From contig JAZQKU010000025.1 in assembly GCA_045542315.1 (NCBI GenBank), forward strand, positions 1 to 41,260: DNA of 41,260 bases, written 5' to 3'. Positions 32,553-39,977 of the stretch are shown one piece after another (the stretch's first letter is position 1; the number at the start of each line of letters is the position of its first letter). Under the pieces are notes generated by a model. It made no database searches. It was not told the origin of the DNA and saw only the letters and a program-made list of their open reading frames with translations. This DNA comes from RGIG5299 sp045542315. Lineage in GTDB: Bacteria; Bacillota; Clostridia; Oscillospirales; RGIG5299. Both the position numbers and the translations under genes were made by a program.

Positions 32553-33275
32553 TTATAAAACTTTGCTTAAGAAAAGTTTTGTGCGCTCGTTTTTGGGATC
32601 TCCGAATACCTCGTCGGGCGTGCCCTTTTCAACAATAACGCCGCCGTCCATAAACAAGATTCGGGTGCCGACCTCTTTTGCAAAGCCCATTTCGTGAGTT
32701 ACCACGACCATCGTCATACCGCTTTTCGCAAGGTTCTTCATAACCTCCAAAACCTCGCCTACCATTTCGGGGTCGAGTGCAGAGGTGGGCTCGTCGAAAA
32801 GAAGTATCTCGGGGTTCATTGCAAGCGCTCTTGCAATAGCAATACGTTGCTTCTGGCCGCCCGAAAGCTGCGCGGGATAAGCATCTGCCTTTTCGGCAAG
32901 TCCTACGACCTTTAAAAGTTCCATGGCTTTTTCTGCCGCCTGCTCCTTGGTCATGAGCTTAAGCTTGACGGGCGCAAGGGTGATGTTCTGCATAACGGTG
33001 AGATGGGGGAAAAGGTTAAAGTGCTGGAATACCATTCCCATCTTCTGACGCATTTTGTTAACGTCCACCTTCGGCTTGTTTATCTGCTCGCCGTCGATGA
33101 AGACCTCGCCCTTGTCGGGCTTTTCAAGAAGATTCAAACAGCGAAGGAAGGTGCTTTTTCCGCTTCCGGAGGGACCGATGACAACAACTACCTCACCGTC
33201 GTTTATCTGCTCGTCGATACCGCACAAAACCGCGTTATCGCCAAACTGCTTGTAAAGACCTGTAACCTGTATCAT
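32553..33275 (-). CDS. polar amino-acid ABC transporter, ATP-binding protein
   Basis: The 240-residue ATPase is GlnQ-like: Walker A GPSGSGKST (34-42), Q-loop FQHFNLFPHLTV, signature LSGGQ (137-141), Walker B ILLFDEP (157-163), and H-loop VVTHEMGFAKEV. It energises uptake of the amino acid bound by the lipoprotein encoded downstream. The start has GGAGG upstream; spacing to the neighbours is 15 and 29 bp, so all three genes are one transcript. Confidence 0.96.
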   Translation of the reverse strand: MIQVTGLYKQFGDNAVLCGIDEQINDGEVVVVIGPSGSGKSTFLRCLNLLEKPDKGEVFIDGEQINKPKVDVNKMRQKMGMVFQHFNLFPHLTVMQNITLAPVKLKLMTKEQAAEKAMELLKVVGLAEKADAYPAQLSGGQKQRIAIARALAMNPEILLFDEPTSALDPEMVGEVLEVMKNLAKSGMTMVVVTHEMGFAKEVGTRILFMDGGVIVEKGTPDEVFGDPKNERTKLFLSKVL

Positions 33276-33290
33276 ATCACGATCCTCCCT

Positions 33291-34022
33291 TTACCGTTGA
33301 TCCGATTTCCTGAGCTTCTTTTCAATAAGCCCAAGCAAAAGTGTGAGGACCTTGATAATTACGAAGTAGATTATCGCGGTGCCGATAAGCGGCATAAAGG
33401 CCTCAAGGGTAGCGGTCTTGATAAAATCGCCCGCCTTTTGAATATCAACGAGGCCGATATAACCAACGATAGCCGTTTCTTTAAGAAGGGTGATAAACTC
33501 GTTGCAAAGCGCGGGGAAGATGTTTTTAATTGCCTGCGGGGCAACGATGCTCATCATAGTCTGTCTGGCGGAAAGACCGAGAGAGCGACCCGCCTCCGTC
33601 TGACCCTTGTCAATAGAGAGGATGCCGCCTCTTATCGTTTCCGAAACGTAGGCGCCGGAGTTTATTGCAAAGGCAATGGCGGCAATTATCCATTTCGCCC
33701 AATGAATGTTTGCAAAAACAACGAAATAGATTATCATAAGCTGGGTAACCGAGGGGGTACCTCTGATAATGTCGGTGTATATCTTGCCGAAAAGACGAAG
33801 CGGCTTGCTTTTTGAAAGATTGCAAAGGGCAATAAGGAAACCTATAATAACACCGAGGACGGCGGCAAAAAGAGTTATTTCCAGCGTTACGCCGATACCC
33901 TCGAGAAGCATAGTCCAACGGTCATTTCTGATAAAGCATTTTTCAAAGGTCTCGGCAACGTCAACGCCCCAGGCGGCAATCGATGCCCAAACGTCATTGA
34001 ACCATTTGATGATCTGATCCAA
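33291..34022 (-). CDS. polar amino-acid ABC transporter, permease
   Basis: The 243-residue HisM/GlnP-type permease has about five membrane segments and the cytoplasmic EAA loop EAGRSLGLSARQTMMSIVAPQ that contacts the ATPase. TLEITLFAAVLGVIIGFLIAL and RGTPSVTQLMIIYFVVF are typical. TTG 34022 is the start: GAGGAGG lies 7 bp before it, and the longer frame to 34106 would overlap the -35 box. It is the first gene of the operon, and homo- or heterodimeric channel use is expected. Confidence 0.93.
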   Translation of the reverse strand: MDQIIKWFNDVWASIAAWGVDVAETFEKCFIRNDRWTMLLEGIGVTLEITLFAAVLGVIIGFLIALCNLSKSKPLRLFGKIYTDIIRGTPSVTQLMIIYFVVFANIHWAKWIIAAIAFAINSGAYVSETIRGGILSIDKGQTEAGRSLGLSARQTMMSIVAPQAIKNIFPALCNEFITLLKETAIVGYIGLVDIQKAGDFIKTATLEAFMPLIGTAIIYFVIIKVLTLLLGLIEKKLRKSDQR

Positions 34023-34077
34023 CTTATTACCTCCTCTTGAAATTCTGAAAATAAAATGTATAATTATGTAGTTACAT

Positions 34078-34106
34078 ATTATATATGAATTTTTTGTAAA
34101 TGTCAA
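34078..34106 (-). promoter_or_regulatory. promoter of the amino-acid importer operon
   Basis: On the minus strand TTGACA (34106-34101) and TATAAT (34083-34078) are 17 bp apart, a perfect consensus. The leader to TTG 34022 is about 50 nt. Confidence 0.88.
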
Positions 34107-34150
34107 TAAATATTTTATTTTGGCGCTATTTCAAGCTGAAATCGGTTATT

Positions 34151-34191
34151 TTATGCATAAATTGAATGCATATTCAGAGGTTTATGCATAA
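34151..34191. promoter_or_regulatory. ARG-box-like operator cluster upstream of the importer
   Basis: TGAATGCATATTCA (34163-34176) matches the TGAAT-N4-ATTCA core of arginine-repressor boxes. It is flanked by two copies of the palindrome TTATGCATAA (34151-34160 and 34182-34191), 31 bp apart. The cluster lies about 45 bp upstream of the -35 box, a position that would suit looping or activation. Confidence 0.5.
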
Positions 34192-34241
34192 AGGAGGAGG
34201 GATGATATATGTATTCCCCAAACAAATCAAGGCATCAGCCC

Positions 34242-34488
34242 TGTATTTCATCCGCAACTTGTTACAGTGAGTTTTTAGTGAAATATTCGGCGTACGCCGA
34301 ATGTGAAATAATTTACTTCGTAAATTGTGAAATATTGCTCCTTCGTCGCAATGTGAAATGAAATTCGCCTTTTCACATTTGCGAAGCAAATATTTCACAG
34401 CGAAGCTATTTCACATTGCGAAGCCATATTTCACTCGCCGAAGGCGAATTTCGTTGAAAAAAGCACTTGCAATTGCAAGTGCTTTTTT
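34242..34488 (+). repeat. multi-hairpin element B
   Basis: A lead sequence (34242-34277) is followed by GTGAAAT-spaced hairpins ATTCGGC..GCCGAAT, AATTTAC..GTAAATT and ATTGC..GCAAT, then the left strand of a long stem (GAAATTCGCC), an inner set of hairpins spaced by ATTTCAC, the right strand GGCGAATTTC, and a perfect terminator palindrome (arms AAAAAAGCACTTGCAA and TTGCAAGTGCTTTTTT, 34457-34488). The first half is nearly identical to element C. 34489-34563 holds AAAAGGTGTC twice and no gene. Confidence 0.85.
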
Positions 34489-34563
34489 CTGCCTTAAAAG
34501 TGATAAAAGGTGTCTGAACACAGGTAAAAACGAACAAAAGGTGTCCAACAATTAAAGCGCAGA

Positions 34564-34764
34564 TCAATCATTTTTATTTTGCTTCTTGTTTTTTATCTGT
34601 TTGACAAAAACGATAATGAACAAAATCACCGATATTAAGAGTAGTGGACCTGTACAAACATAAAGTGCAAATGGAATCTCTATCAATAAATTCAACAGAT
34701 TTATAATATTGCCAATCAACAAACAAATGGAGGCTATAAGTTGTAAAATATTTACTTTCTTCAT
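34564..34764 (-). CDS. small two-segment membrane protein
   Basis: I do not recognise this 66-residue protein. Two hydrophobic stretches (LQLIASICLLIGNIINLLNL and LLLISVILFIIVFVK) and a basic tail (KNKKQNKND) indicate a small inner-membrane hairpin protein. GAGGTG precedes the ATG. The gene is very AT-rich and lies alone between multi-hairpin elements B and C, and element B supplies its terminator. Small membrane proteins of this kind can be toxins or subunits; nothing here decides. Confidence 0.65.
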   Translation of the reverse strand: MKKVNILQLIASICLLIGNIINLLNLLIEIPFALYVCTGPLLLISVILFIIVFVKQIKNKKQNKND

Positions 34765-34858
34765 TTCATATCACCTCTTTAAGTGTGTATTATACCATAT
34801 TTTTCAAGGGGATTCAAGTGCTTCCCGAAATCTCGCATCTCAATCACGCCGTAAGGCG

Positions 34859-35113
34859 TGTATTTCATCTGCAACTTGTTACAGTGAGTTTTTAGTGAAA
34901 TATTCGGCTTACGCCGAATGTGAAATAATTTACTTCGTAAATTGTGAAATATTGCTCCTTTGTCGCAATGTGAAATGAAATAAATCCCTTCACGCGCCGC
35001 AGCGCATTTCACACGCAAAGCGTATTTCACGCACGGAGTGCATTTCACAAATCCCGAAAGGGATTTATTTCGTTGAAAAAAGCCAAGTCGAATTTCGACT
35101 TGGCTTTTTTCTG
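34859..35113 (+). repeat. multi-hairpin element C (mosaic)
   Basis: The first half (34859-34978) matches element B with three differences. The second half (34976-35113) matches element D with two. The closing stem is GAAATAAATCCC with GGGATTTATTTC and the inner hairpins are GCGC-CGCA-GCGC, ACGC..GCGT, GCAC..GTGC and AAATCCC..GGGATTT separated by ATTTCAC. The terminator arms are AAAAAAGCCAAGTCGAA and TTCGACTTGGCTTTTTT. Confidence 0.85.
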
Positions 35114-35140
35114 GGGTTATAGGACAAAATTACAACTCAA

Positions 35141-35554
35141 TCATTCAATAACTTTCCACCAATATTTTTTGATTTCCGACTCTGTTCTCTTTGTTTTAGT
35201 AACAGTATCGATCAAACGAACGTATACTTTCATATTGTTATGCGAAACAACAAAATCCTTACAAAACCAAAAGAGATCAAACCTTACATCATACCTCAAA
35301 TAAATACTGTGAATTGATTTCCAAGTTATAAAATTACACTTTTTGAAACCATAAAAAACTCTTATACCTTCATTATTGATAATGTAACTTCTCGGAACAA
35401 ACAAGATAAACATTAACGCACATAAGAATGACAATCCACAGAATACACTTCCATATATATAGTTTTCCACAACAATGAATAAACAACCGAAAAGCATTCC
35501 AACAAAAGGCAAAAATAAATATAAGAGCAGTTTTGGATTGTATATTTTCTTCAT
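35141..35554 (-). CDS. small membrane protein with PH-like C-terminus
   Basis: The 137-residue protein has two hydrophobic segments near the N-terminus (LLLYLFLPFVGMLFGCLFIV and YGSVFCGLSFLCALMFILFV), then a soluble part with IINNEGIRVFYGFKKCNFITWKSI, a pattern seen in bacterial PH-like domains of membrane proteins. I cannot name a function. The gene is very AT-rich, lies alone between elements C and D, and uses element C as terminator. GGTGG-like sequence stands before the ATG. Confidence 0.65.
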   Translation of the reverse strand: MKKIYNPKLLLYLFLPFVGMLFGCLFIVVENYIYGSVFCGLSFLCALMFILFVPRSYIINNEGIRVFYGFKKCNFITWKSIHSIYLRYDVRFDLFWFCKDFVVSHNNMKVYVRLIDTVTKTKRTESEIKKYWWKVIE

Positions 35555-35607
35555 ATATCCACCGCCTTTCTTATATTTATTATATCATAAATCCGTTATT
35601 CTTTCAA

Positions 35608-35822
35608 GTGAAATATTCGGCTAAGCCGAATGTGAAATAATTTTCTTGCGAAAATTGTGAAATATCTCACTTCGTTCGATGTGAAATGAAATAAATCCCC
35701 TCACGCGCCGCAGCGCATTTCACACGCGAAGCGTATTTCACGCACGGAGTGCATTTCACAAATCCCGAAAGGGATTTATTTCGTTGAAAAAAGCCAAGTC
35801 GAATTTCGACTTGGCTTTTTTC
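35608..35822 (+). repeat. multi-hairpin element D
   Basis: Same layout as B and C without the lead sequence: GTGAAAT-spaced hairpins ATTCGGC..GCCGAAT, AATTTTC..GAAAATT and ATC..GAT, the closing stem GAAATAAATCCC/GGGATTTATTTC, ATTTCAC-spaced hairpins, and the same terminator as C. It directly abuts a copy of the tRNA-Ala 3' end. Confidence 0.85.
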
Positions 35823-35843
35823 TGGTGGAGACGGTGGGGATCG
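35823..35843. repeat. copy of the tRNA-Ala 3' end (attachment-site-like)
   Basis: These 21 bp are identical to 36002-36022, which is the CCA end, the discriminator, the acceptor 3' strand and part of the T arm of tRNA-Ala. The copies are direct repeats, 179 bp apart. Between them is a further T-arm-like GGGTTCGATCCC (about 35940). The order repeat, fragment, intact tRNA resembles a site left by integration into a tRNA 3' end. Confidence 0.6.
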
Positions 35844-35965
35844 CAGTCCGCTTCGCGTACTAACGGCTCGGCTGAAAAGCCTCGCCAATTTCGTCTAAAA
35901 ACGCGCACCCCGGCGCATTTTTTACGCCGAAACCCTCTCGGGTTCGATCCCAAATTATCAAAAAT

Positions 35966-35999
35966 AAAAAACACAAAACCAAAAGGTTTTGTGTTTTTT
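35966..35999 (-). terminator. terminator of tRNA-Ala
   Basis: AAAACACAAAACC and GGTTTTGTGTTTT pair around AAAA, directly beyond the 3' end of the tRNA gene on the minus strand, with T's following. Confidence 0.85.
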
Positions 36000-36001
36000 A
36001 T

Positions 36002-36077
<76 letters not shown>

Positions 36078-36095
36078 GAATTTAAGAACATTATA

Positions 36096-36123
36096 ATTAT
36101 ATACCGATTTTTTGTTTTGTCAA
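36096..36123 (-). promoter_or_regulatory. promoter of tRNA-Ala
   Basis: On the minus strand TTGACA (36123-36118) and TATAAT (36101-36096) are 16 bp apart, a strong stable-RNA promoter about 20 bp before the tRNA start. Confidence 0.85.
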
Positions 36124-36170
36124 GGGTTTTGCGGCAAAAAAATACGAAATCCAAGGCATTTTTGCAAAGA

Positions 36171-36201
36171 AAAACGGTTGGCGGCAGGCGCCAACCGTTT
36201 T
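36171..36201 (-). terminator. terminator of the ruvX-mscL-lipoprotein operon
   Basis: AAAACGGTTGGCG and CGCCAACCGTTTT form a 13-bp stem with a 5-nt loop, close to the stop at 36211. Confidence 0.9.
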
Positions 36202-36210
36202 TCGCTCTTA

Positions 36211-37842
36211 TTAAAAGTTTTCCACGCCGGTTATTTCGCCGTTTTTGTAGTGGGTTATTTTCTTGATCGAGTTAACGAGATAGCCTTCGCCGAGATATTC
36301 GTTTTCATATTCGGTAACGGTCTTTATCTCGCCATTTTCGTAAAGGCTTTCAGATTTTTTGCCTTCGCAGTCATACATGCCGTTATCCTTGAAAAATATC
36401 TCGTATTCAACGACTCTTTCGATATCTCCGTTTTCTTCGTATTTGATATACTTTGTGGTGTAATGATAAAGGCTCGGGTCGGCGCCGCTAAACGATTCGC
36501 TTTCCACTGTGCCGCTTTGGTAATAGCTGCAGCTGTAGAAGCACACACCGTCCTTTTCCTTGAATAATGAATTCAGCGTTCCGTCAAGTGTGTATGTCTT
36601 AAACATAACGTCGCAATCGTCAAGATCGTAGCTGATATAAGAATAAACCTCGTCAAGAAGATAATATCCGTATATCGGTCTGCCCTGCGAATCGAATCTC
36701 TCTTCAAATTCAATAACGCCCTCGGCAGTTTTCGAAACGACTCTTAAAAGGTTGCCGTCGGAATCGTATTCCGAAGCCGACTCACCCAAAACGGTGCCGT
36801 CGAGAGAATAGCTCGTAGAAACGGTCTCCAAATAATCGTTTTTAACCGCATTGAATAGGAATTCGCCTATACGATAAAAATCGTCGTTGCCGCCCGTTAT
36901 CGCGGTAAATTTAATGCAAACGCCGTCCTCGTCGTAATCACGGTAGGTAAATATGCCGTTTGCATCGGTTTCTTCCTCACGGTACTTTTTGCCGTTTTTA
37001 TAAAGCTCGGTGCCGACGTATCCGTCGTTTGCTCTGTAAATCACCTTTGCAAGCAGACCGTTTTCGCGTATATACTCCTCCGAGTTCATAAAAGAGCCGT
37101 CGTCGTAATTCCACACAAGCTTTTTAAGCTCGCCGTCGTCGTAGTATTCAAATATTCCTACCACGATACCGCTTTCATTGTAGCGCGTTTTTGAAAGAAG
37201 AATACCGCTCTCGCTGTATTCGCTTTCAATCTCGAGCCTGCCCTCGGTATCGTACTGCAAAAGCGAGCGCATCGTCATTTTGCCTGTTTGCTCATCTAAA
37301 TCACCCGAGATGACGAGCGCGGCAACGCTTCCCTCATATATATTATAGCTTTTGCCGTTAAGAAGCTGCGAATACATCTTGTATTCTTCCTCATCGACCT
37401 TGCCGTCCTCGTAGGCTGTTTTCAAGTCCTCCTTGGCGTGCTTCAAAAATTCGTCCTTTTCGGGGCCCTCAACAACGAGAGACAAATAGCTTTTTTTACA
37501 CTCCATAGTATAGCGCCCATTCTCAACGGTGCAGCTGCCCACTATCTCGTTTACGGTAGAAAGCTTCACGTCAAAAACGGGAGGCTCCTCCTCCGAGTCC
37601 TCGCCGTATGAGAGCTCACCGAACTCAATGTCGACGGTGTTTGAAAGATAGCTTAAGGAGCAGTCGCCGTTGTCGGCAATGACGAGCATAGACTCCTTGC
37701 CGCTGACGCTTCCGGTGTATTCCGTGCCTTCAACGTGCGAAAAACCGCCGCCTGCGCCGCCCAAGAGGGCGTCACAGCCGCAAAAGAGGATAGCTGCCGT
37801 TAAGACGGCAGCCAGTGAAATGACCTTTAAAACTCTCTTCAT
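36211..37842 (-). CDS. lipoprotein with MORN-like repeats
   Basis: The 543-residue protein starts MKRVLKVISLAAVLTAAIL and has a lipoprotein-type signal ending in FCGC. The rest has many variants of a Y-x-x-(D/N)-G-(E/x)-(L/I) repeat, such as EYYDDGELKKLVWNYDDG, YKNGKKYREEE, LYENGEIKTVTEYE and HYKNGEITGVEN, the pattern of MORN_2 proteins such as YwqK. ATG 37842 is the start: GGAGG lies 9 bp upstream and it follows the mscL stop at once; the frame continues 48 codons further without a ribosome site. It is the last gene of the ruvX-mscL unit. The substrate is unknown. Confidence 0.8.
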   Translation of the reverse strand: MKRVLKVISLAAVLTAAILFCGCDALLGGAGGGFSHVEGTEYTGSVSGKESMLVIADNGDCSLSYLSNTVDIEFGELSYGEDSEEEPPVFDVKLSTVNEIVGSCTVENGRYTMECKKSYLSLVVEGPEKDEFLKHAKEDLKTAYEDGKVDEEEYKMYSQLLNGKSYNIYEGSVAALVISGDLDEQTGKMTMRSLLQYDTEGRLEIESEYSESGILLSKTRYNESGIVVGIFEYYDDGELKKLVWNYDDGSFMNSEEYIRENGLLAKVIYRANDGYVGTELYKNGKKYREEETDANGIFTYRDYDEDGVCIKFTAITGGNDDFYRIGEFLFNAVKNDYLETVSTSYSLDGTVLGESASEYDSDGNLLRVVSKTAEGVIEFEERFDSQGRPIYGYYLLDEVYSYISYDLDDCDVMFKTYTLDGTLNSLFKEKDGVCFYSCSYYQSGTVESESFSGADPSLYHYTTKYIKYEENGDIERVVEYEIFFKDNGMYDCEGKKSESLYENGEIKTVTEYENEYLGEGYLVNSIKKITHYKNGEITGVENF

Positions 37843-37843
37843 C

Positions 37844-38386
37844 TTATTTGTCCTCCAGCTGCGAGGTGCAGTTGGGGCATCTGGTTGCACCGATAGCAAT
37901 ATCGGTAAGGCAGTAAGGGCATTTCTTGGTGGTGGGAGCGGGAGCGGGTGCTTCTTCAACAAGACCCTTCTTGCGCTTTTCCTCAAGAGCTATCTTCTCT
38001 ATCTTCGTTCTGAAGGAGGAAACTATCTTCATGGCAAGGAAGATGCAGATAGCAACGAGAAGGAAATCAAGCACGTACTGCAAGAACTGACCGTAATTTA
38101 CCGAAACCGCCTTGGTAACTACTGCGCCTGCCTCGTCAAGCACCTCGGGGACGAGTATCCACTTGCGGTCAACGAGAGAAACGTTGCCGGTGGCAAGGCT
38201 GATAAGAGGCATAATAATGTCGTTAACGAGAGAAGAGGTTATCTTCGAAAATGCCGTTGCAATAACGACACCGACAGCCATATCAACAACATTGCCCTTG
38301 TTGATAAACTTTTTGAACTCGGCGATAATGCCCGTTTTCTTCTTAAGTGCTTTTCTTTCTTCCTTTGTAAGCTTAATCTTTTTCAT
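37844..38386 (-). CDS. mscL: large-conductance mechanosensitive channel with C-terminal zinc ribbon
   Basis: The 180-residue protein carries the MscL fold: FINKGNVVDMAVGVVIATAFSKITSSLVNDIIMPLI is the first membrane helix, and FGQ-like NYGQFLQYVLDFLLVAICIFLAM the second. It opens under osmotic shock to release solutes. After the usual helix a Pro/Ala linker leads to a zinc ribbon, CPYC (156-159) and CPNC (170-173), absent from most MscL proteins (about 136 residues). ATG 38386 is used because AGGGG precedes it. The gene overlaps ruvX by 14 bp and is followed by a lipoprotein gene 1 bp later. Confidence 0.9.
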   Translation of the reverse strand: MKKIKLTKEERKALKKKTGIIAEFKKFINKGNVVDMAVGVVIATAFSKITSSLVNDIIMPLISLATGNVSLVDRKWILVPEVLDEAGAVVTKAVSVNYGQFLQYVLDFLLVAICIFLAMKIVSSFRTKIEKIALEEKRKKGLVEEAPAPAPTTKKCPYCLTDIAIGATRCPNCTSQLEDK

Positions 38387-38783
38387 CGAGATACCCCTGC
38401 AGAATGACAGCCGCGCTCGCGGCGTCAATCACCTTTCTGTTTTTTTTGCCGAATACGTTTCCTTCGTGAAGAAGGGAAGAAGCGACCACAGTTGAAAGAC
38501 GCTCGTCGCGCAATACGACGGGAATTCCCGTGATCTCCTCTAAAAGAAGACCGAATTTTTTGCTTTTTTCGCTTCGAAAGCCCTCGGAATTGTTCATATT
38601 CTTCGGGTTGCCGAGAACGATAAGCTCTGCTCCGCGCTCCAGGGCAAGCTCCTTGATTTTGAGTGCAAGCTTTTCCGGGTTTGTTTCCTTTACGGTGCAA
38701 ACGGGCGATGCAAGAATTTCACTTTTGTCGCAAGCGGCGATGCCTGTGCGGATATCGCCGTAATCCACTCCTAAAACTACCAT
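38373..38783 (-). CDS. ruvX: Holliday-junction resolvase-like RuvX (YqgF)
   Basis: The 136-residue RNase H-fold nuclease has GVDYGDIRTGIA at its start (catalytic Asp7), LIVGLP-like LIVLGNPKNMNNSEG, VVLRDERLSTVVA with acidic residues, and DAASAAVILQGYLD at the end, all of the YqgF family. It acts in pre-16S rRNA processing and possibly recombination intermediates. Length and residues are complete. It is first of a three-gene operon with mscL and a lipoprotein gene. Confidence 0.95.
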   Translation of the reverse strand: MVVLGVDYGDIRTGIAACDKSEILASPVCTVKETNPEKLALKIKELALERGAELIVLGNPKNMNNSEGFRSEKSKKFGLLLEEITGIPVVLRDERLSTVVASSLLHEGNVFGKKNRKVIDAASAAVILQGYLDEKD

Positions 38784-38809
38784 AAAACGTATCCTTTGTT
38801 TTTATAAAT

Positions 38810-38838
38810 ATTTTACACCTAAAATGACGGATTTGCAA
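38810..38838 (-). promoter_or_regulatory. promoter of the ruvX-mscL operon
   Basis: On the minus strand TTGCAA (38838-38833) and TAAAAT (38815-38810) are 17 bp apart. The region is divergent from the tRNA-Ser promoter. Confidence 0.7.
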
Positions 38839-38899
38839 GCATAAGATAAAAAAATGTGGAAAAATAGGAAAAATAACCGAAAAAGAATTGATATAAAGG

Positions 38900-38928
38900 T
38901 TGACAAAAGGCAATTTATTTGTTAAAAT
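38900..38928 (+). promoter_or_regulatory. promoter of the tRNA-Ser pair
   Basis: TTGACA (38900-38905) and TAAAAT (38923-38928) are 17 bp apart. The short leader then folds as GCACTTC-AA-GAAGTGC (38935-38950), directly before the first tRNA. Confidence 0.85.
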
Positions 38929-38957
38929 TATAAAGCACTTCAAGAAGTGCCTTATAC

Positions 38958-39046
38958 GGAGGGATATCGAAGCGGTCATAACGAGGCGGTCTTGAAAACC
39001 GTTTGGGTGAAAGCCCACAAGGGTTCGAATCCCTTTCCCTCCGCCA
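38958..39046 (+). tRNA. tRNA-Ser (TGA)
   Basis: The acceptor stem is GGAGGGA/TCCCTCC, discriminator G, encoded CCA. The anticodon stem-loop CGGTCTTGAAAACCG has TGA. A long variable arm (TTGGGTGAAAGCCCA) confirms a class II tRNA, serine. Confidence 0.96.
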
Positions 39047-39062
39047 TTTTCAACTTAAACAC

Positions 39063-39152
39063 GGAGAAGTACTCAAGTGGTTAAGAGGCTCCCCTGCTAA
39101 GGGAGTAGATCGGGTAACCGGTGCATGGGTTCAAATCCCATCTTCTCCGCCA
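39063..39152 (+). tRNA. tRNA-Ser (GCT)
   Basis: The acceptor stem is GGAGAAG/CTTCTCC, discriminator G, encoded CCA. The anticodon stem-loop TCCCCTGCTAAGGGA carries GCT. A long variable arm (GATCGGGTAACCGGTGCA) indicates serine. It lies 16 bp after the first tRNA-Ser, so both share a transcript. Confidence 0.96.
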
Positions 39153-39154
39153 AC

Positions 39155-39194
39155 AAAAAAGCCTAATTTGTCTACTGACAAATTAGGCTTTTTT
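39155..39194. terminator. terminator of the tRNA-Ser operon, also the end module of element E
   Basis: AAAAAAGCCTAATTTGTC pairs perfectly with GACAAATTAGGCTTTTTT around TACT, an 18-bp stem. It starts 3 bp after the tRNA CCA end and has the AAAAAAGC..GCTTTTTT frame seen in the other multi-hairpin elements. Confidence 0.92.
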
Positions 39195-39376
39195 GAACTA
39201 AGTGTTCCGCGAGCGGAACGTGAAGTATGCTTCGCAAGTGAAGCGAGGCTACGCCTCGTGAAGTGCGCTTCGCGCGATAAGATGCGGAACACTTAACTTC
39301 ACTGCTCCGAAGGAGCAACTTCACTATGCCGTAAGGCGTAACTTCACTGCGGCTTGCCGCAACTTCACCATTGAAA
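39195..39376 (-). repeat. multi-hairpin element E (GTGAAGT version)
   Basis: Read on the minus strand: hairpins TGCGGC..GCCGCA, ACGCC..GGC and TGCTCC..GGAGCA separated by GTGAAGT, the long stem AAGTGTTCCGC with GCGGAACACTT, inner hairpins GAGGC..GCCTC and TTGC..GCA separated by ACTTCAC or CTTCAC, then AGTTC and the terminator. The architecture equals B-D but every paired sequence differs while staying complementary. Confidence 0.85.
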
Positions 39377-39399
39377 TATTTGTAATTATATGGTATAAT
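39371..39399 (+). promoter_or_regulatory. promoter of the gene at 39429
   Basis: TTGAAA (39371-39376) and TATAAT (39394-39399) are 17 bp apart. The -35 box touches the edge of element E. Confidence 0.8.
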
Positions 39400-39428
39400 A
39401 CACTTATCAAACGAAAGGAGCCTCCACT

Positions 39429-39854
39429 ATGAAATTTTCAGAACTCGATACCGCCGTACAAGAAAGCATAATTGATTTACTGAACAATCATATTGCGTCA
39501 ACTGCTGATATTTTGAAGCAAGATCGCTGCTTAATTCCTATGCTTATGATTCCTGATACAAATCAACTTGTCAGCCTGCAATCAAGAGATGGCTCTGTTG
39601 ATGTTGATAAGGCATATGCTACTGTCGTTGGGAAACTGAAAAATGAAGCCTTTACATATGCTTTGTTTTCTTATAGCACACGAATTGGTTTGGCGACGGG
39701 CGGCGAAACGGATGCTTTGAAAACATATATTTTCACGAAAGAGGGGTTGGAAGTATCTTTTTATACCCCTTTTACGGTCAAGGGACTTTTCAAAAAAGTT
39801 ATCAACGTTGAAAAGTCGATTTTGGCGGAAATTAAAGAAAATATTTTTGGTTGA
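39429..39854 (+). CDS. uncharacterised 141-residue protein
   Basis: I do not recognise this protein. It has no signal peptide or membrane segment. It looks like an alpha/beta fold: a helical start (FSELDTAVQESIIDLLNNHI), then beta stretches (CLIPMLMIPDTNQLVSL and FTYALFSYSTRIGL) and a helical end. The pattern suggests a small cytoplasmic protein such as an immunity or accessory factor, but this is a guess. GAAAGGAG precedes the ATG. It follows element E and ends with a 29-bp repeat that also occurs after the next gene. Confidence 0.7.
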   Translation: MKFSELDTAVQESIIDLLNNHIASTADILKQDRCLIPMLMIPDTNQLVSLQSRDGSVDVDKAYATVVGKLKNEAFTYALFSYSTRIGLATGGETDALKTYIFTKEGLEVSFYTPFTVKGLFKKVINVEKSILAEIKENIFG

Positions 39855-39855
39855 T

Positions 39856-39884
39856 TTTTGTATCAAAATTACAGTTATTAGCCA
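39856..39884. repeat. 29-bp direct repeat, copy 1
   Basis: It begins TTTTGTATCAAAATT and ends GTTATTAGCCA, and is the same as 41153-41181 at 26 of 29 positions. It lies immediately after the gene's stop codon; copy 2 is just after the next gene. Confidence 0.8.
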
Positions 39885-39888
39885 AACA

Positions 39889-39923
39889 TAAACCGCAATT
39901 CCGATACAAAGGGATTGCGGTTT
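39889..39923 (+). terminator. terminator after the gene at 39429
   Basis: AAACCGCAATTCC pairs with GGGATTGCGGTTT around GATACAAA, ending in T's. Its right arm contains TTGCGG (39915-39920), which is 17 bp from TATAAT (39938-39943), so the terminator arm doubles as the -35 box of the next gene. Confidence 0.82.
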
Positions 39924-39977
39924 TTGTTTTATTGTTGTATAATGTATGCAATACTACTGCAAAACAACGGAGGAACT

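Noticed and set aside
34202..34270. A 22-codon frame after AGGAGGAGG
   Set aside because: Its sequence is mostly the lead part shared by elements B and C, so it is repeat sequence, despite the good ribosome-like site.
34278..35822. CRISPR array
   Set aside because: The repeated unit is only 7 bp, it inverts halfway through each element, and the spacers are hairpins, not unique sequences. No cas genes are present.
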